Positions 34,185-45,684 of a DNA stretch of 64,000 nt are shown here, in pieces (positions within the stretch are counted from its first letter, which is position 1; each line of letters starts with the position of its first letter). Position numbers and translations under genes: made by a program. Origin of the DNA: Armillaria gallica (taxonomy: Eukaryota > Basidiomycota > Agaricomycetes > Agaricales > Physalacriaceae); contig JBANDB010000023.1 in NCBI GenBank assembly GCA_037576215.1, forward strand, positions 1 to 64,000. Direction: 5' to 3'. The notes beneath the pieces are model-generated. The model was not told where the DNA came from, searched no databases, and was given only the letters and a program-made list of their open reading frames with translations.

Positions 34185-36466
34185 TTAAAATAAATTTTGT
34201 CCGGCTTTAACTGTAATACTGTAAGCTCCTCTTTTATTTTTATTAGTATAAGTAGCAATGTCTTTAAAATTAATTCTACCAGAAGCAGTAGCTCCTCTGC
34301 TCGTAGTCTTAACTGTTAATCTAGGAACAACTTTATGAGTTAAAAGTCTTCCTGCCACTCTAATAGTTAAACCAGATAAGAAACTAGGAATAATAATTCC
34401 TCTTTTTTCTTTTAATTTGTTAATATTTTTAATAATAGCTTTTTCAAAGAATCTTCTAATAATAATTCTTAATTTAATTTTATTAATCATAATTCCTAAT
34501 AAATTTACTAAAATATTACTATCATTATAAGGGTAATGTATTCTAACTAAGTCAAAAACTACAGGTTTTTTAAAAATATTATTTAAAATTAAAGATAAAA
34601 TTTTAAATTTATTAGGGAAAACTTTAACTAAAGAGATATTAGATAATTTTCTTAATTTAACTCTAACATTAATTTTTATTTTTCTAAATTTATTGTATTG
34701 TTTTTTAAAAATTTTTTTCTTAAAGATATTTCCTTTTTTCGAAGTTTACTTATTGCTAGAATTTGACTTTTCGAACTTTTTAAGGTCTCCGTAGGCTCTC
34801 CGTAGGCCGAAGGAGGCGTAGGCGTAGAATTATCATTATTTTTAACTATAGGCTCTCTATTAAAGTAGGGATTAATTACTTTATTATCGTTATCTTTATA
34901 TTTATATTTAAAAAATTTTTTTAATTTCAAAACATTAGGGATAAATAAATAGTAAAATAGTTGTACAATTATTTTATCAGGTGTAGTAATAAAAACAGGT
35001 TTACTAATTAAACAATACATAGACTTAAAAGATGCTGCTAATAGTTTATTAATATTTTTTGTTTTTTTACCTGAAGTAAAAGATTTATTAAGATCAGTAT
35101 TAAAATGAAATCCTAATAGTATATAATAAAAAATAATAATACCTTTATTTCTGATATTGTAGATACTCAATTCTTTTAAGTATTGGCTAATTACAGGTTT
35201 ATGTACTGAAGAAAGAGACGCAGTAGAGGATAGAGCAGAAGTTTGAACAGTATCCCTTTCCCTTGTATTATTTTTATCCAGATCAAAGTGAGAAGTTACT
35301 ATAGAAAGTTTTACAGCATTTTTTCCTTCTAACACTGTATTTTTATTTAACAATAATGAAAAAGGTATTGTCTTAAGTTGTAAATTATTATTATCCCTTG
35401 GCCCGAACCGTCCAAGGGGAGGGCAAGGATAATTATTTTTATTTTTATTTTTATAATGCAATAATGAAAAAGGTAATTTGGTTAACTCGGGTGTCTCAAA
35501 TTCTAAATTATCCTTATTCCCTTGGCCCGACCCCTTTGCCCCGCCTTTGGCTCGGTGGACAAAGGCAGGGGGTCCAAGGGGAGGGCAGAAATGAATATTT
35601 CATTTTTACTACTTTTATTTAAAATTTTACCTCTAGGCCAACTTCTCCTTCTTCCTACGGAGAAGGAGGCTCCGTCGGCTCCGTCGGCTCCGTAGGCTCC
35701 GTAGATTTGTTTTCTCTCCGTAGGACCGCAGGGGAGAAGGACATAGGAGTCTTCTTGTGGCTGCGTATTGCTCTGGTTCTGTGTCTCCTCGCCCCGTAGA
35801 AGAGAAGGAGGCGTAACTCTAGATAGGAGTTCTACTCCTAAGTAGGGGGAGATAGGGGAATCATCTAAATCAAAAAACAACTCAAATACATTTAACTCAA
35901 GTTCCAATTTAGATTTAAATATTTTAGTTTCAACCCTTGGCCCGACCCGTCCAAGGGGAGGGCTAAAGATATTGCTAATTTTTTCTAACAAAGCAGGTTC
36001 TATACTGTTTATATTCTGTAAATTAATCAGGGTTTTAATATCCATTTTTTTTTGATTTATTAAAATATTTAGATAAAGAATTAAATTAATACCTTGTTTT
36101 AATAAATTCGTTATTAATTTTTTTCTAGAATCAGTAGTTTTTGTATTCTTATATTTTTAAGTTCTACTGCTTTTTCTTTTTTTAATAAATGTTCTTTTTC
36201 GCTGTAGGAACCGTAGGCTTCTACTCCTCACCTTCCCCCTCCTGGTGGGGGAAGTCCGTAGGCGAGGAGTTGGAGTTGGTTAGCACTACTGCTGTTGGAT
36301 TCTGAGTAACTGTCTCGATATTAATTCTAGGTATTACTTTTTGAACCAGCGTTTTTTTGACAGATCTCAGCATAATTTCATATTTTACATTAGGTTGTCG
36401 AACTAAAAACCTTTTAGGCATAAATAGGGTACTTTTTCATAGAGAAGAATTAGAATTTAAAGTCAT
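34185..36466 (-). CDS. rps3: Ribosomal protein S3, invaded by GC elements
   Basis: Small-subunit ribosomal protein uS3. The C-terminal domain is clear: KPVVFDLVRIHYPYNDSNIL, LLGIMINKIKLRIIIRRF, then LSGLTIRVAGRLLTHKVVPR and YTNKNKRGAYSITVKAGQ. The likely start is MTLNSNSSL at 36466. Read along the minus strand, the coding sequence changes frame at A-runs (about 36110, where ILEKKLITN needs one more A, and about 34685-34700 before RKIKINVRVKLRKL). It is interrupted by GC elements at about 36205-36262, 35934-35962, 35640-35800, 35519-35588 and 35396-35430. Two of these (35934 and 35396) read through in frame as PPLGRVGPR and PPLGRFGPR; the one at 35519 shifts frame. This is the only conserved gene here carrying GC elements inside its coding sequence. 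The assignment rests mainly on the C-terminal domain. Confidence 0.78.
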
Positions 36467-38674
36467 TACAAATTTACTTAAAATAAATTTAAATTAAGAT
36501 GTAAAGTAAGGTATAAAAATTCCAAATTAAATACATAAACTAAACCTCTCCTCCCCCCCCCCCCTCGCCTCCTCCCCCCCCCCCCCCAGCCTACGGTGGG
36601 GAGAAGGAAGGCAGGCCTACCTTCCCTACGGCTAGGGCCTACGGAGAGAAGGAAGGCAGGGTAGGCAGGGGAGAAGGAGGCCTCGCCCCCCCCCCCTGCC
36701 AAAGCCCTAAAGCCGCCGAAGGACTACGTCCTTCGGCGGCAAAGGGTAGGGTAGGCAGGACGAAGGCGCTCTCCGTAGGACCCCTAGAATTCTTAAGAGT
36801 AGTGCCTACCCTGCCTAGCCTAAGGGTAGGAGCCTCCTACCTGTGCCCTTATTAATCATGAGGCTAACCTAGTAGGGTGAAAGCTCTCCGAAGGACTAGG
36901 ACTAGGACCCCTAGGGGAGGGTAGGGAAGGAGCCCTAGAAGCCAAAGGCGGGGCTTTGGTAGGCGAGTAGTACTCTCCGAAGGACTAGGACCCCCTAGTA
37001 GTTTCTCCTACGGAGCAGTTGCCTTCTAGTATTTCCTAGGAACAGGGGGGGGGCAAAGGGTAGGTTTCGCCCTCCCCTCTGGTAGTGATTAATCCTAGAG
37101 TCGCCTAGGGTAGGAGGAGGGCTAGGCAGTAATTAGTCCACCATTACGAAGCCTACCTTCCTTTTCCCCTTGCCCCGCCCTTGGCTTTTAGGGCAAGGGC
37201 AGGGGAAGGTGGCTAGTAATTAGCCCTCTCTTCCTCTACTCTTTCTTTTCTTTTCTTATGAACCCTAGGGTGGCCCCTTCTCTATAAGTAGTAGTACCTT
37301 CTTCCCCTTATGGATCCGAAGGAATTCAATTGGGGGAGGGAAGAGTAGTACTAGTGCTTAATCCTTAGGTTCTAGAAGGACTAGCAGGGGGGGGGGGGGG
37401 TGGTCCTAGGACCCTTTCCCTGCGGGTAGGGGGGGGGGGGGGGGGGGGTCAAATTAAAGATTCGTATGTATTTAATATCTAAGTTCATATCCTTATCACC
37501 TTCTCTCCGCAGGAGCCGAAGGGTAGGCCTCGCCTCTCCTCGCCCTCCCCTTGGCCGGGTCGGGCCAAGGGCTACGGAAGGAATGAATCCTACCTACGGA
37601 TGGGTAGGCAGGGAAGGAGGGATTTCGCCCCCTGCCTTAGCCGCCGAAGGAGAAGCCATAGGCGGGGCATAGGGAAGGAGAAGGAGGTTTTAAGTCCTCT
37701 CCTTTAGCCTCATTCTATGGTCCGTGGACATTCGGAATCAAGATTAGAAGTAGAAATAGCCAATCTCCTTTGGAATAAGGGGTTAGGGTTCCTTAAGGAA
37801 AGTCTAATGTATAGTTGAATAAGTAAACTTAAATTTACTTAAGCTTATCTCCTCCTCTCTACTAGTAATGAGCCCTAGGGACGGATCCTCTAGTAGTACT
37901 AGTGATTAATCCGAAGGACGGACCCCTAGGGGGGGGGGGTCCTAGGTCCTTCGGTCCTACGGTCCAATTGGTCCTTCGGTCCTTCGGTCCTTCGGAGAGG
38001 TGGACAAAAAGGAGGGGGGACCGAAGTACCGAAGGCGGGGTAGAAATGAGTTTAACTTTTTATTGCTAAACTAAGAAATAAAGCGAAAGTACTAAGTACT
38101 AAGTACTCATACTCCTATAAAAATATAGATATTAGTTTTCTCTCGCCGTAGGACCTACCCTACCCAAAGCCCCGCCGTCCTTCGGCGGCTAATGGTCAAA
38201 GGCGGGGGGGGGGGGGGGGGGGCCGTAGTTTGCCGAAGGGCAGGAGCCCCCTGCCTATGCCTTTAAAGCCACAGTTGCAAAAGGTAGGGTAGGAGCCGCA
38301 GGGCAGGAGCCTAGGGTAGGGCCTAGGGTAGGGCCTAGGGGGGGGGGGGGGGTAGGGCCGCAGGGCGAAGGGCGAGGGGCGAAGGGCGAAGGTAGTGTTT
38401 CCTTGTTTCCTTTTCCTTCCTATTTCTCATACACTTTTAGCTACCTCTCCGAAGGACCGAAGGACCGAAGGACCGAAGGACCGAAGGACCAATTGGACCG
38501 AAGGACCGAAGGACCGAAGGAAGTACTACTAATTAGTAATTAGTAGTAATTAGTAGTAGTACTAGTAATTAGTAGTAGTTCTCTCCGTAGGCCGTAGGCC
38601 GTAGGCTTTTTTTAATCCGTAGCCCTTGGCTGGACAAGGGCAGGGGGGGCAGGGGGCGGGGCAAGGGAAATTTA
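36467..38674. repeat. GC-rich spacer between rps3 and trnH
   Basis: No gene. GC mosaics at 36545-37440, 37500-37690 and 37905-38400. The 38453-38520 block is tandem GACCGAAG. A palindrome variant with ACTACGT at its centre is at about 36713-36740. AT-rich islands at 37440-37500 and 37740-37860 hold nothing recognisable. Confidence 0.65.
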
Positions 38675-38748
38675 GGGTAAAATCAGAGACTTGAACTCTG
38701 AACTTCGTCGCCACAAGACGTAATTTTACCAATTAAACTAATTTTACC
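38675..38748 (-). tRNA. trnH: tRNA-His (GUG)
   Basis: Acceptor GGTAAAA/TTTTACC, anticodon stem CGTC/GACG, loop TTGTGGC with anticodon GTG, T-arm CAGAG TTCAAGT CTCTG. Confidence 0.92.
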
Positions 38749-39393
38749 TTTAATCAATTTTAACATTTTATTGTGGGAGGGGCCCTCTAGTAGTAGTAGT
38801 AGTAGTCCTCCTACGGAAGGACCGTAGGCCTCGCCTCGCCCCCTGCCTTTGCCTAAAGCCATAGGATTAATAAGGGGCAAAGGGTAGGGTAGGCAGGGTA
38901 GGCAGGCCCCCTCTACGTAGTACGTAGTCCGAAGGGGTAGTAGTAGTAGTAGTAGTAGTAGTAGTCCTCCTACGGAAGGACCAATTGGACCGTAGGACCG
39001 AAGGACCAATTGGACCGTAGGACCGAAGGCCTCGCCTCCTCTCTTATGAATCCTACCTACGGATGGGTAGGACCCCCTGCCTTAGCCGCCCCCTGCCTTA
39101 GCCCAAGTAGCCATAGGCGGGGCATAGGGAAGGAAAAGCCGCCGAAGGACTAGTCCTTCGGCGGCAAAGGGTAGGAGAAGTAGAAGTAGAAGTAGAAGTA
39201 GAAGTAGAAGTCGAAGTCGAAGTCGAAGTCGAAGTGCTCTTCTCTGGTGAATCCCCTACCCCTTTTCCCGCCTTAGGAGCCCTCCTAATGAGCCGCCTTC
39301 CCTACCTAGGAGGCGTGGGGAAGGCGGGGAAGGCGGGGAAGGCGGGGAAGGCGAAGAACAAAAGGAGAAGTGTTGATAAAATTAGTTATTTGA
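38749..39393. repeat. GC-rich spacer between trnH and trnT
   Basis: No gene. Arrays of TAGTAG and CCAATTGGACCGTAGG units, a 28-nt palindrome copy at 39138-39165, and a GTAGAA/GTCGAA microsatellite at 39177-39234. Confidence 0.65.
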
Positions 39394-39465
39394 TGCCGAA
39401 AACTGGAATTGAACCAATGTTTAAATCTTACAAGGAATTCGTTTTACCAATTAAACTATTTCGAC
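39394..39465 (-). tRNA. trnT: tRNA-Thr (UGU)
   Basis: Acceptor GTCGAAA/TTTCGGC, anticodon stem AATTC/GATTT with one internal T-T mismatch, loop CTTGTAA with anticodon TGT, T-arm ATTGG TTCAATT CCAGT, discriminator A. Confidence 0.88.
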
Positions 39466-39989
39466 CTTTTTTTTTAATTTGGTTTTTTAATCTTTTCTTC
39501 TTTTAAGCCGTCCGTAGGACTCAGTCCTTTCTTAATCCTTGATGAATCCTCCTCTCCGAAGGCCGTAGGCGAAGGCGAAGGCCGTAGGCGAAGGCGAAGG
39601 CGAAGGCCGAAGGCTAAGGCCGTAGGCGAAGGCGAAGGCGAAGGCCTTCCCTAGGCGAGTAGTTCCTCCTACCAAAGCCCCGCCGTCCTTCGGCGGCTAC
39701 CCTAGGAGGGCACAGGCAGGGGGTCCTACCCTAGGCTCCTTCTTATGAATCCTACCTACGGACTACGTAGAGGGGGAGGAGGGGGGCTTATTTTTTTTGT
39801 TTTTATCTCTTTTAGGAGGTGCTCATTATTGCCCTCCGAAGGACCGAAGGCGCCCTAATTCTTCGGAGGGCCACCTACGGCCTTCGGTCCTTCGGAATTG
39901 GTCCTTCGGTCCTAGGTCGCATTCGTCCTAGGTCGCATTCGTCCTAGGTCCTACGGAGGGGGAGAATCATAAATAAATCTACAAATTAA
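39466..39989. repeat. GC-rich spacer between trnT and atp6
   Basis: No gene. A tandem of GGCGAAGGC/GGCCGTAGGC units at 39555-39650 and CCTAGGTCGCATTCG repeats at 39905-39950. Confidence 0.65.
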
Positions 39990-40757
39990 TTAGTGTAAGT
40001 GAACTGCATCTCTTAAATAAGAACATACTAATAATGTGAATACAAAAGCTTGAATTAATGAAACAGCTATTTCTAATCCTACTAAAGCTAAGAATATAGC
40101 AAAAGGGATTAAAGTAAGTACTGCAACTAATACGCTCCCTGAAAATAATTTGTATAAATATGTAGATAAGATTTTCAATAGGGTATGCCCGGCCGTTATA
40201 TTAGCGAATAATCGAACACCTAATGAAACTGCTCTAGCTAAATATGAAACTAACTCAATTAACACTAATAAAGGTACTAAAGCTAAAGGAGTTCCAGCCG
40301 GTATAAAGAAAGAGAAAAAGCTTAAACCATGTAGAGATAAAGCTAAAATAGTCACCCCTATAAAGATTGTCACACTTAGCCCTAAAGAAACAACTCCACT
40401 AGCTGTAACAGCAAAAGAATAAGGAACATTAGAAATTAAATTACCAAATAAAATAAAAAAAAATAAAGAGTAGATAAAAGGTAAATATATTTCACTTAGT
40501 GCACCTATTTGTTCTCTTACCATTGAACTAAGACTAGCAAAAGAAGACTCTAATGAAATAGACCATTTATTGGGTATTAATTTGGAATCATTATTTCCAG
40601 ATATATGATAACCTAATACTGTGATTAAAATAATTGAGGCATACAGAGCTAAATTTGTAATTGTAATATTTAAATAGCCTAGGATAGGAGCACATAATCC
40701 AATTAAACTAGTAACTTCAAACTGACCTAACGGAGACAATACTATAAATTCAGACAT
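39990..40757 (-). CDS. atp6: ATP synthase subunit 6
   Basis: Subunit a of the Fo motor, which forms the proton half-channels against the c-ring. 255 codons, ATG to stop, no interruption. Start MSEFIVLSPLGQFEV; conserved WSISLESSFASL region early, then SNVPYSFAVTASGVVSLGLS, the key SLGVRLFANITAGHTLLKIL helix with the essential Arg, and a C-terminal helix ending LIQAFVFTLLVCSYLRDAVH. Five to six membrane segments and the normal length for fungi. Preceded on the same strand by a tRNA cluster. Confidence 0.97.
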   Translation of the reverse strand: MSEFIVLSPLGQFEVTSLIGLCAPILGYLNITITNLALYASIILITVLGYHISGNNDSKLIPNKWSISLESSFASLSSMVREQIGALSEIYLPFIYSLFFFILFGNLISNVPYSFAVTASGVVSLGLSVTIFIGVTILALSLHGLSFFSFFIPAGTPLALVPLLVLIELVSYLARAVSLGVRLFANITAGHTLLKILSTYLYKLFSGSVLVAVLTLIPFAIFLALVGLEIAVSLIQAFVFTLLVCSYLRDAVHLH

Positions 40758-40998
40758 TACTAAAATTTAATTAAAATGGCTATTTTTATCTTTTCGTTAT
40801 AGGACTCCTTCCTTCGGCCTTCCCTAGGATTCATAAGACCCGCCTTCCCTTCCCTGTGCCCCGCGCTTTAAAGGCAAGGGGGGGGGGGCTAGGGGGGGGG
40901 GGCGAGTAGTACTAGTTCCGTAGGAGGAAAGCCGCCGAAGGACTTCCGCATTCGGGGGGGGGGGTAGGGGCAAAGGGAGAAAATTAAATTTAACCCAA
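40758..40998. repeat. Short spacer between atp6 and trnM
   Basis: AT-rich leader of atp6 followed by a GC block with long G runs (40870-40975). No gene. Confidence 0.6.
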
Positions 40999-41071
40999 AG
41001 CCGAACAAAGGAATTGAACCTTTTTTTACCCACATGAGGGGTATGTTTTAACCTTTTAAACTACTTCAGCT
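40999..41071 (-). tRNA. trnM: tRNA-Met (CAU), first copy
   Basis: Acceptor AGCTGAA/TTCGGCT, anticodon stem TACCC/GGGTA, loop CTCATGT with anticodon CAT, T-loop TTCAATT. Whether this or the other CAU tRNA is the initiator, or a lysidine-modified Ile tRNA, cannot be decided here. Confidence 0.92.
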
Positions 41072-41072
41072 A

Positions 41073-41677
41073 AAATATTCCTCCTCTAGAAGGGCGAAGG
41101 CCTTAGTTACTAGGACCCCTCTACTAGTAATTAGTTCCTCCCCTCGCCCCCCTGCCTTTGCCTAAAGCCAAAGGCGGGGCAAAGGGTAGGGGACCAAAGC
41201 CCCGCCGTCCTTCGGCGGCTACCCTCGCCGTAGGAAGGAGGGCAAAGGTAAGGGGGGGGGGAAGGGAAGGAGCCTCCCTTTGCCCCTGATTAATCCTCCC
41301 CTGCCTTACCTCGCCGTAGGAAGGAAAGCCACAGTTGCAAAGGTTAAAGGCACAGGGAGGGGGGGGGGCGAGGGTAGGCGGGCCGTCCTTCGGCGGAAAG
41401 GATTCATACAGGGGGGGGGGGGGGGGGGGGGGGGGGGGAAAGGAAAGGAGGAAAGGAAAGAAGGACGGAAAGGAGGAGTACATATCTAAAAAAAAAGGAC
41501 AAATACTAGCATTAGCTACTTGTTCTTTTTCTCTGCGTAGGAATGAATCCGTAGGACCTACCCTACCCTTTGCCCCTACCCCGAATGCGGGGGGGGGGGG
41601 GGGGGGGGGAAGTCCTTCGGCGGCTTTAGGTCACAGGCAGGGGGGCCGTAGGCGAGCCGAAGGGTAGGACCGTAGGC
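41073..41677. repeat. GC-rich spacer between the two trnM genes
   Basis: No gene. GC mosaics with very long G runs (41410-41440, 41585-41610) and CCCCTGCCTTTGCC units. Confidence 0.65.
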
Positions 41678-41750
41678 TAGCGAAATCAGGATTCGAACCT
41701 GAACTAACAGGTCATGAGGCTGTTGTGCAAAACCTTTACACCATTTCGCT
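41678..41750 (-). tRNA. trnM: tRNA-Met (CAU), second copy
   Basis: Acceptor AGCGAAA/TTTCGCT, anticodon stem ACAG/CTGT with a C-C at the loop edge, loop CTCATGA with anticodon CAT, T-arm TCAGG TTCGAAT CCTGA, discriminator A. Different sequence from the first copy, so the two probably have distinct roles. Confidence 0.9.
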
Positions 41751-41797
41751 TAAAATTATGGGAGGAGAAATTGGGAGACACTATCGTTGATACAAGA

Positions 41798-41848
41798 TAG
41801 AAAACTAAGAGATTCGAACTCTTATATATAAGTTAACATTTTCTTTTC
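41798..41848 (-). pseudogene. 3' half of a class II tRNA, probably trnS(uga)
   Basis: On the minus strand: GAAAATGTTAA, a hairpin CTTATATATAAG that looks like a long variable arm, a T-arm AGAG TTCGAAT CTCT and an acceptor-like TAGTTTTC. The sequence stops matching a tRNA at the anticodon loop, and upstream there is pyrimidine-rich and GC-element sequence instead of a D-arm. GAAAATGTT would fit the 3' side of an anticodon arm with TGA. It is likely a truncated relic; an unusual mini-tRNA is the alternative. Confidence 0.45.
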
Positions 41849-42199
41849 CTCCTTTCCTTAGGCCGGACGGTCGCATTCGGATAAAAAGAAGGAGTCATAA
41901 CCCTAACCTTCCTTGCCCCCTTTATGAATCCTACCTACGGATGGGAAGGCACTACTAATTAGCCCTCGCCTCCGTACCTTTGCCCCTTATTAATCCTATG
42001 GCTCTCCTCCTACCTTTGCCCCGCCTCCTTCTCTCCGTAGGACTACGGACTACGGACTACGGACCGTAGGGGGGGGGGGGAGGCTAATGGTCAAAGGCAG
42101 GGGCGGAAGGAGGGCACAGGCAGGGGGGGGGGCAGGGAAGGCGCCCCGGACCGGCAGCGGGGGGGGGAGGGCGAAAGGGTTTCTTTTTTTGGTTTTTTG
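41849..42199. repeat. GC-rich spacer before the rnl 3' end
   Basis: No gene. GC mosaic with tandem GGACTACGGACTACGG and long G runs, then a T-rich stretch leading into rnl. Confidence 0.6.
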
Positions 42200-42745
42200 T
42201 TTTTTGTTTTTCTTAACAATCCTCTGGCACCTAGTTTTTTTATAAATTAGTACTGCTAAACTAAATATTTTACAATATGTTATATTTGCAGCCTATCTAG
42301 AAATGTTCTATTTCTTAATTAATGATCTTTAATCATATTTAAAGTATCTAGGGGTTAGATTCTTGCTTTATAGACATTCAGCACTTATCTATTATGTTTG
42401 TGGCTACCCAACTATGCGTTCCCATTTTGTGACCTTTTATCTTAACCTTAAAGGTATTTAAGTTCAAAAGGATTTTACCCACTTATCTTTCCATCCTCCT
42501 TTATTCCTAAAGGGAAGGAGATATAGGGGTCTTAAACAAAATAGTACCAACAATTGGTACACTAGAGAAACACAGCCTATTGATCCTTTCGTACTAGAAG
42601 GTCTGCCCCTTTTTACTAATTATCCCTCCAGAAGATAGGGACCATACTGACTCACGTCGTATTAAACCCAACTCACGTACCCTTTTAATCGGCGAACAGC
42701 CGAACCCTTCCAAGCTTCTTCCCCCGGAGGATAGGATGAGTCGAC

Positions 42746-44340
42746 CAAATATGTTATAAATTAGGCTCTTTATCCTAATTTTCCATTTTTCACAAAATGG
42801 TTCAGACTATGTCATCAACTATTATTATTTGAATCTTTAAGCTTTTTCTACGTAGTCCGTAGGCTACGGAGTAGTGCCGCAGGGCTGGAGCCTAGGACAG
42901 GAGCCTAGGACAGGAGCCTCGGACAGGAGCCGCAGGGTAGGAAGTAGTACTAATTAGTACTAGTTCGTAGATCGTAGATCGAAGATCGAAGATCGAAGAT
43001 CGAAGTTCAAAGATCAAAAATTAGTTGTTGGGCGCTCGTGTCAAGAATATTGTTGATATTACTCACTTGTTAGTCGTTGAACGTACTGATATCACAATAT
43101 GATTGTATATCGATACCAGCTTCGCTGCAAATTGTCTTAAATTAAAATTAAGAGGTCCTTGCAATTCACCCAATTTAAACTCGACTATCGATTAATCGCA
43201 TTTATCCTAACCTTTCAGTATAGGTTTAGATCATATCTTCATCCAGTACCAAGAGTAATTGGTAAAGCTCTGGATGTTGGCGTTTGATCGTTGAGGGGTT
43301 AAAATTTCTACAATTGCTTACATCTAAAATTAAAAACTTCCCTGCTGATTTCCCAATCTTTCAAATTTTTACTTATCTATAACTCTTTCCGTCCGTCCTC
43401 TCCTAAGGAGTAGGAGGCCTCCTACCCTTTGCCCTGCCTCCCCTGCCTGTGCCGCCGAAGGAAGTACGCCAACCTTTGCCCCGCCTCCCCTGCCCTTGCC
43501 CTCCTACGGATAGCCAAGGGCGGGGCAAGGGTTGGCTCAGGAGGGGTGCGAAGCTCTCCTAGCCCTTGGCCCGACCCCCTTTGCCCCGCCTTTGGCTTGG
43601 TGGACAAAGGCAGGGGGGCCAAGGGGAGGGCGAAGGGGAGGATTAATCAGGGGCTTTGGTTGGCTTAGGTAAAAGGCAAGGGGGACCTAGGGGGGGGGGG
43701 GTGGGGGTTGATGGGAAAAGGTTTAAATTTTAGTATTGAAAGCTCTAAGGGAGTCCCAGCATATAGCCAGCTTCTAAATTAATATTTCTATTAAGATCCC
43801 CCGATGTCGAATATATCCATATTTCCTCCAGTATCCATTATATCTGAGGAATCCTGTGTAATATTTAATTCTTTATTTATCTTATAATACATAGATTCAT
43901 GCATATGAGGAACTAAATAATTGAAATTATAATATAAATGAGATATTGAGAGAATATTAACTAATCTAATATTAATTACAATTGCAATTTATAAATTATT
44001 GTAAGAGTAATTTAAATTAGAAGTTATTTAAATTTCTACCTCTTTTAATTATTTAATCCTTTTAGCCCTCTCCTCCTTTGAGCCGTAGGGTAGGAGCCCC
44101 CTGCCGTATGCCTATAGCCATCCCTTGTCCCGCCCTCCTTCGGCGGCTATTCTGGACAACCCTTGCCCCCCCTGCCCTTGTCCAGCCAAGGGCGGGGCAA
44201 GGGTTGACCAGAGCAGGGGAGGCAGGGGGCGAGGCAATTGGGGGGGGGGGGACTAGGCTTTTAAGGCACAGGCAGGGGGAGAGCTTCTTCAAAGGGAATA
44301 AAGTAAGCTTAGATTTAAATATTATTATTCGTTTTTTTTA
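42746..44340 (-). mobile_element. rnl group I intron(s) at the peptidyl-transferase loop
   Basis: The 5' exon ends TTGGCACCT and the 3' exon resumes GTCGACTCATCC. The four exon bases CGAT expected between these (E. coli 2501-2504) are not at either edge. That suggests two introns, at positions 2500 and 2504, separated by a tiny exon, or loss of those bases. Group I core strings on the minus strand: CAGGATTCCTCAGATAT (about 43845), TATATGCTGGGACTCCC (about 43760), GGGAAATCAGCAGGGAAG (about 43345), AAGATATGATC (about 43230). GC elements fill about 43395-43700 and 44070-44290. No endonuclease ORF seen. Confidence 0.75.
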
Positions 44341-45684
44341 AGGTGCCAATCCGCGGAGACAATGTGTACTCTCGTCCGCGATCAGCCTGTTATCCCTAGC
44401 GTAACTTTTATTAATTGATCCTCGTCTATCCCATTTTATAGCGAGGGGTCACTATGCCCTACTTACGTATCTGTGCGACTTTTGGGTCTTTCAGTTAAGC
44501 ATGCTTACCGCCATTGAACTCTGCGCAACCCTTCACTGGTTGATTGATCTCCATTCAATTTCTAGCTATGCCTTTATAAAAATTTTAATGTGTTATTGAT
44601 TTTTTTTTTTTGCCAAACTCTTGACCCTTCCTACCCTTTGCCCCGCCTTTTACTAAAGGGCAAAGGCAAGGGGGAGAGAAAGGGATCACTAACCTAGTGT
44701 TAAATACAACAAAAACCAATCCAGGACCTCCTTATGTACCTTCCCTCTACGTAGTACCCCCCCCATAGGGGGAATACGGCAGGGGAGAAAGGACGGGGGC
44801 GGGATAAATTTTAGCTTAGTATCTAAGTAGCTTTAAGAGAAAGTTTTGATTTTTTTAGCCGTAGGGTTGCCTCCTCTCTACTAGTGATGAATCCTAGGGT
44901 AGGACCTCTAGAAGGACCTGGGACCCCTAGGGCCGAAGGACCGAAGAGGGAGCTAGGACCCGAAGGGGACCCCCGTCCTTCCTACTTTTTCTCCTTCCTT
45001 TGCCAAACTCCTACGGAGGCTTTCCGTAGGAGGACAAAGGTAGGGGGGACAGGAAAAACTCCTACCCTCCGGATTCATAAGAGAAGTAGGGGTCCTTATT
45101 AAGGAAAAACTACGTACTCCGAAGGGGTACCCCTTCGGAGTACTACGTAGGAGAGGATAAGTTATTTGTTTTAAAATCTCTTTCTAGTAGTACTAATTAG
45201 TACTACGTACCCCTTCGGAGTACTCCGAAGGGGTACTCCTTCGGAGTACTACGTACTCCTTCGGAGTACTACCCTTCGGTCCTTCGTCCTTCGGAGAGAG
45301 AGATAAATTAAATAATAATTATATTTAATGTGTTTCCTTTCGGAGAAAAATATTTGGATGTACTTTGCTACTCTATTAAAGACGACCGCCCCAGTCAAAC
45401 TGCCAATTAGTCAACTATCCCTTTTCTTTTTAATTTTAAGGTAAACATAAACCCAATCTTTATTTTAAGGTTTCCAGTATTTGTCTATCGACTTCCCTAT
45501 TTACTATTAATTAAGATTGTTCTAGATTAATGTGATAACTAACTACAGTAAAGCTGCATAGGGTCTTCCCGTCCCCCTGGAGGCAACGCGCATCTGCACG
45601 CGTAATTCAATTTCACTGAGCAAGTTGTAGAGACAGTGAGGCCATCGTTATATTATTGATACCGGACCACATTTAACACGGCAA

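Noticed and set aside
41798..41848. Mini-tRNA lacking D and anticodon arms
   Set aside because: GAAAA/TTTTC could pair as a short acceptor, but without an anticodon arm a truncated tRNA relic is more likely.
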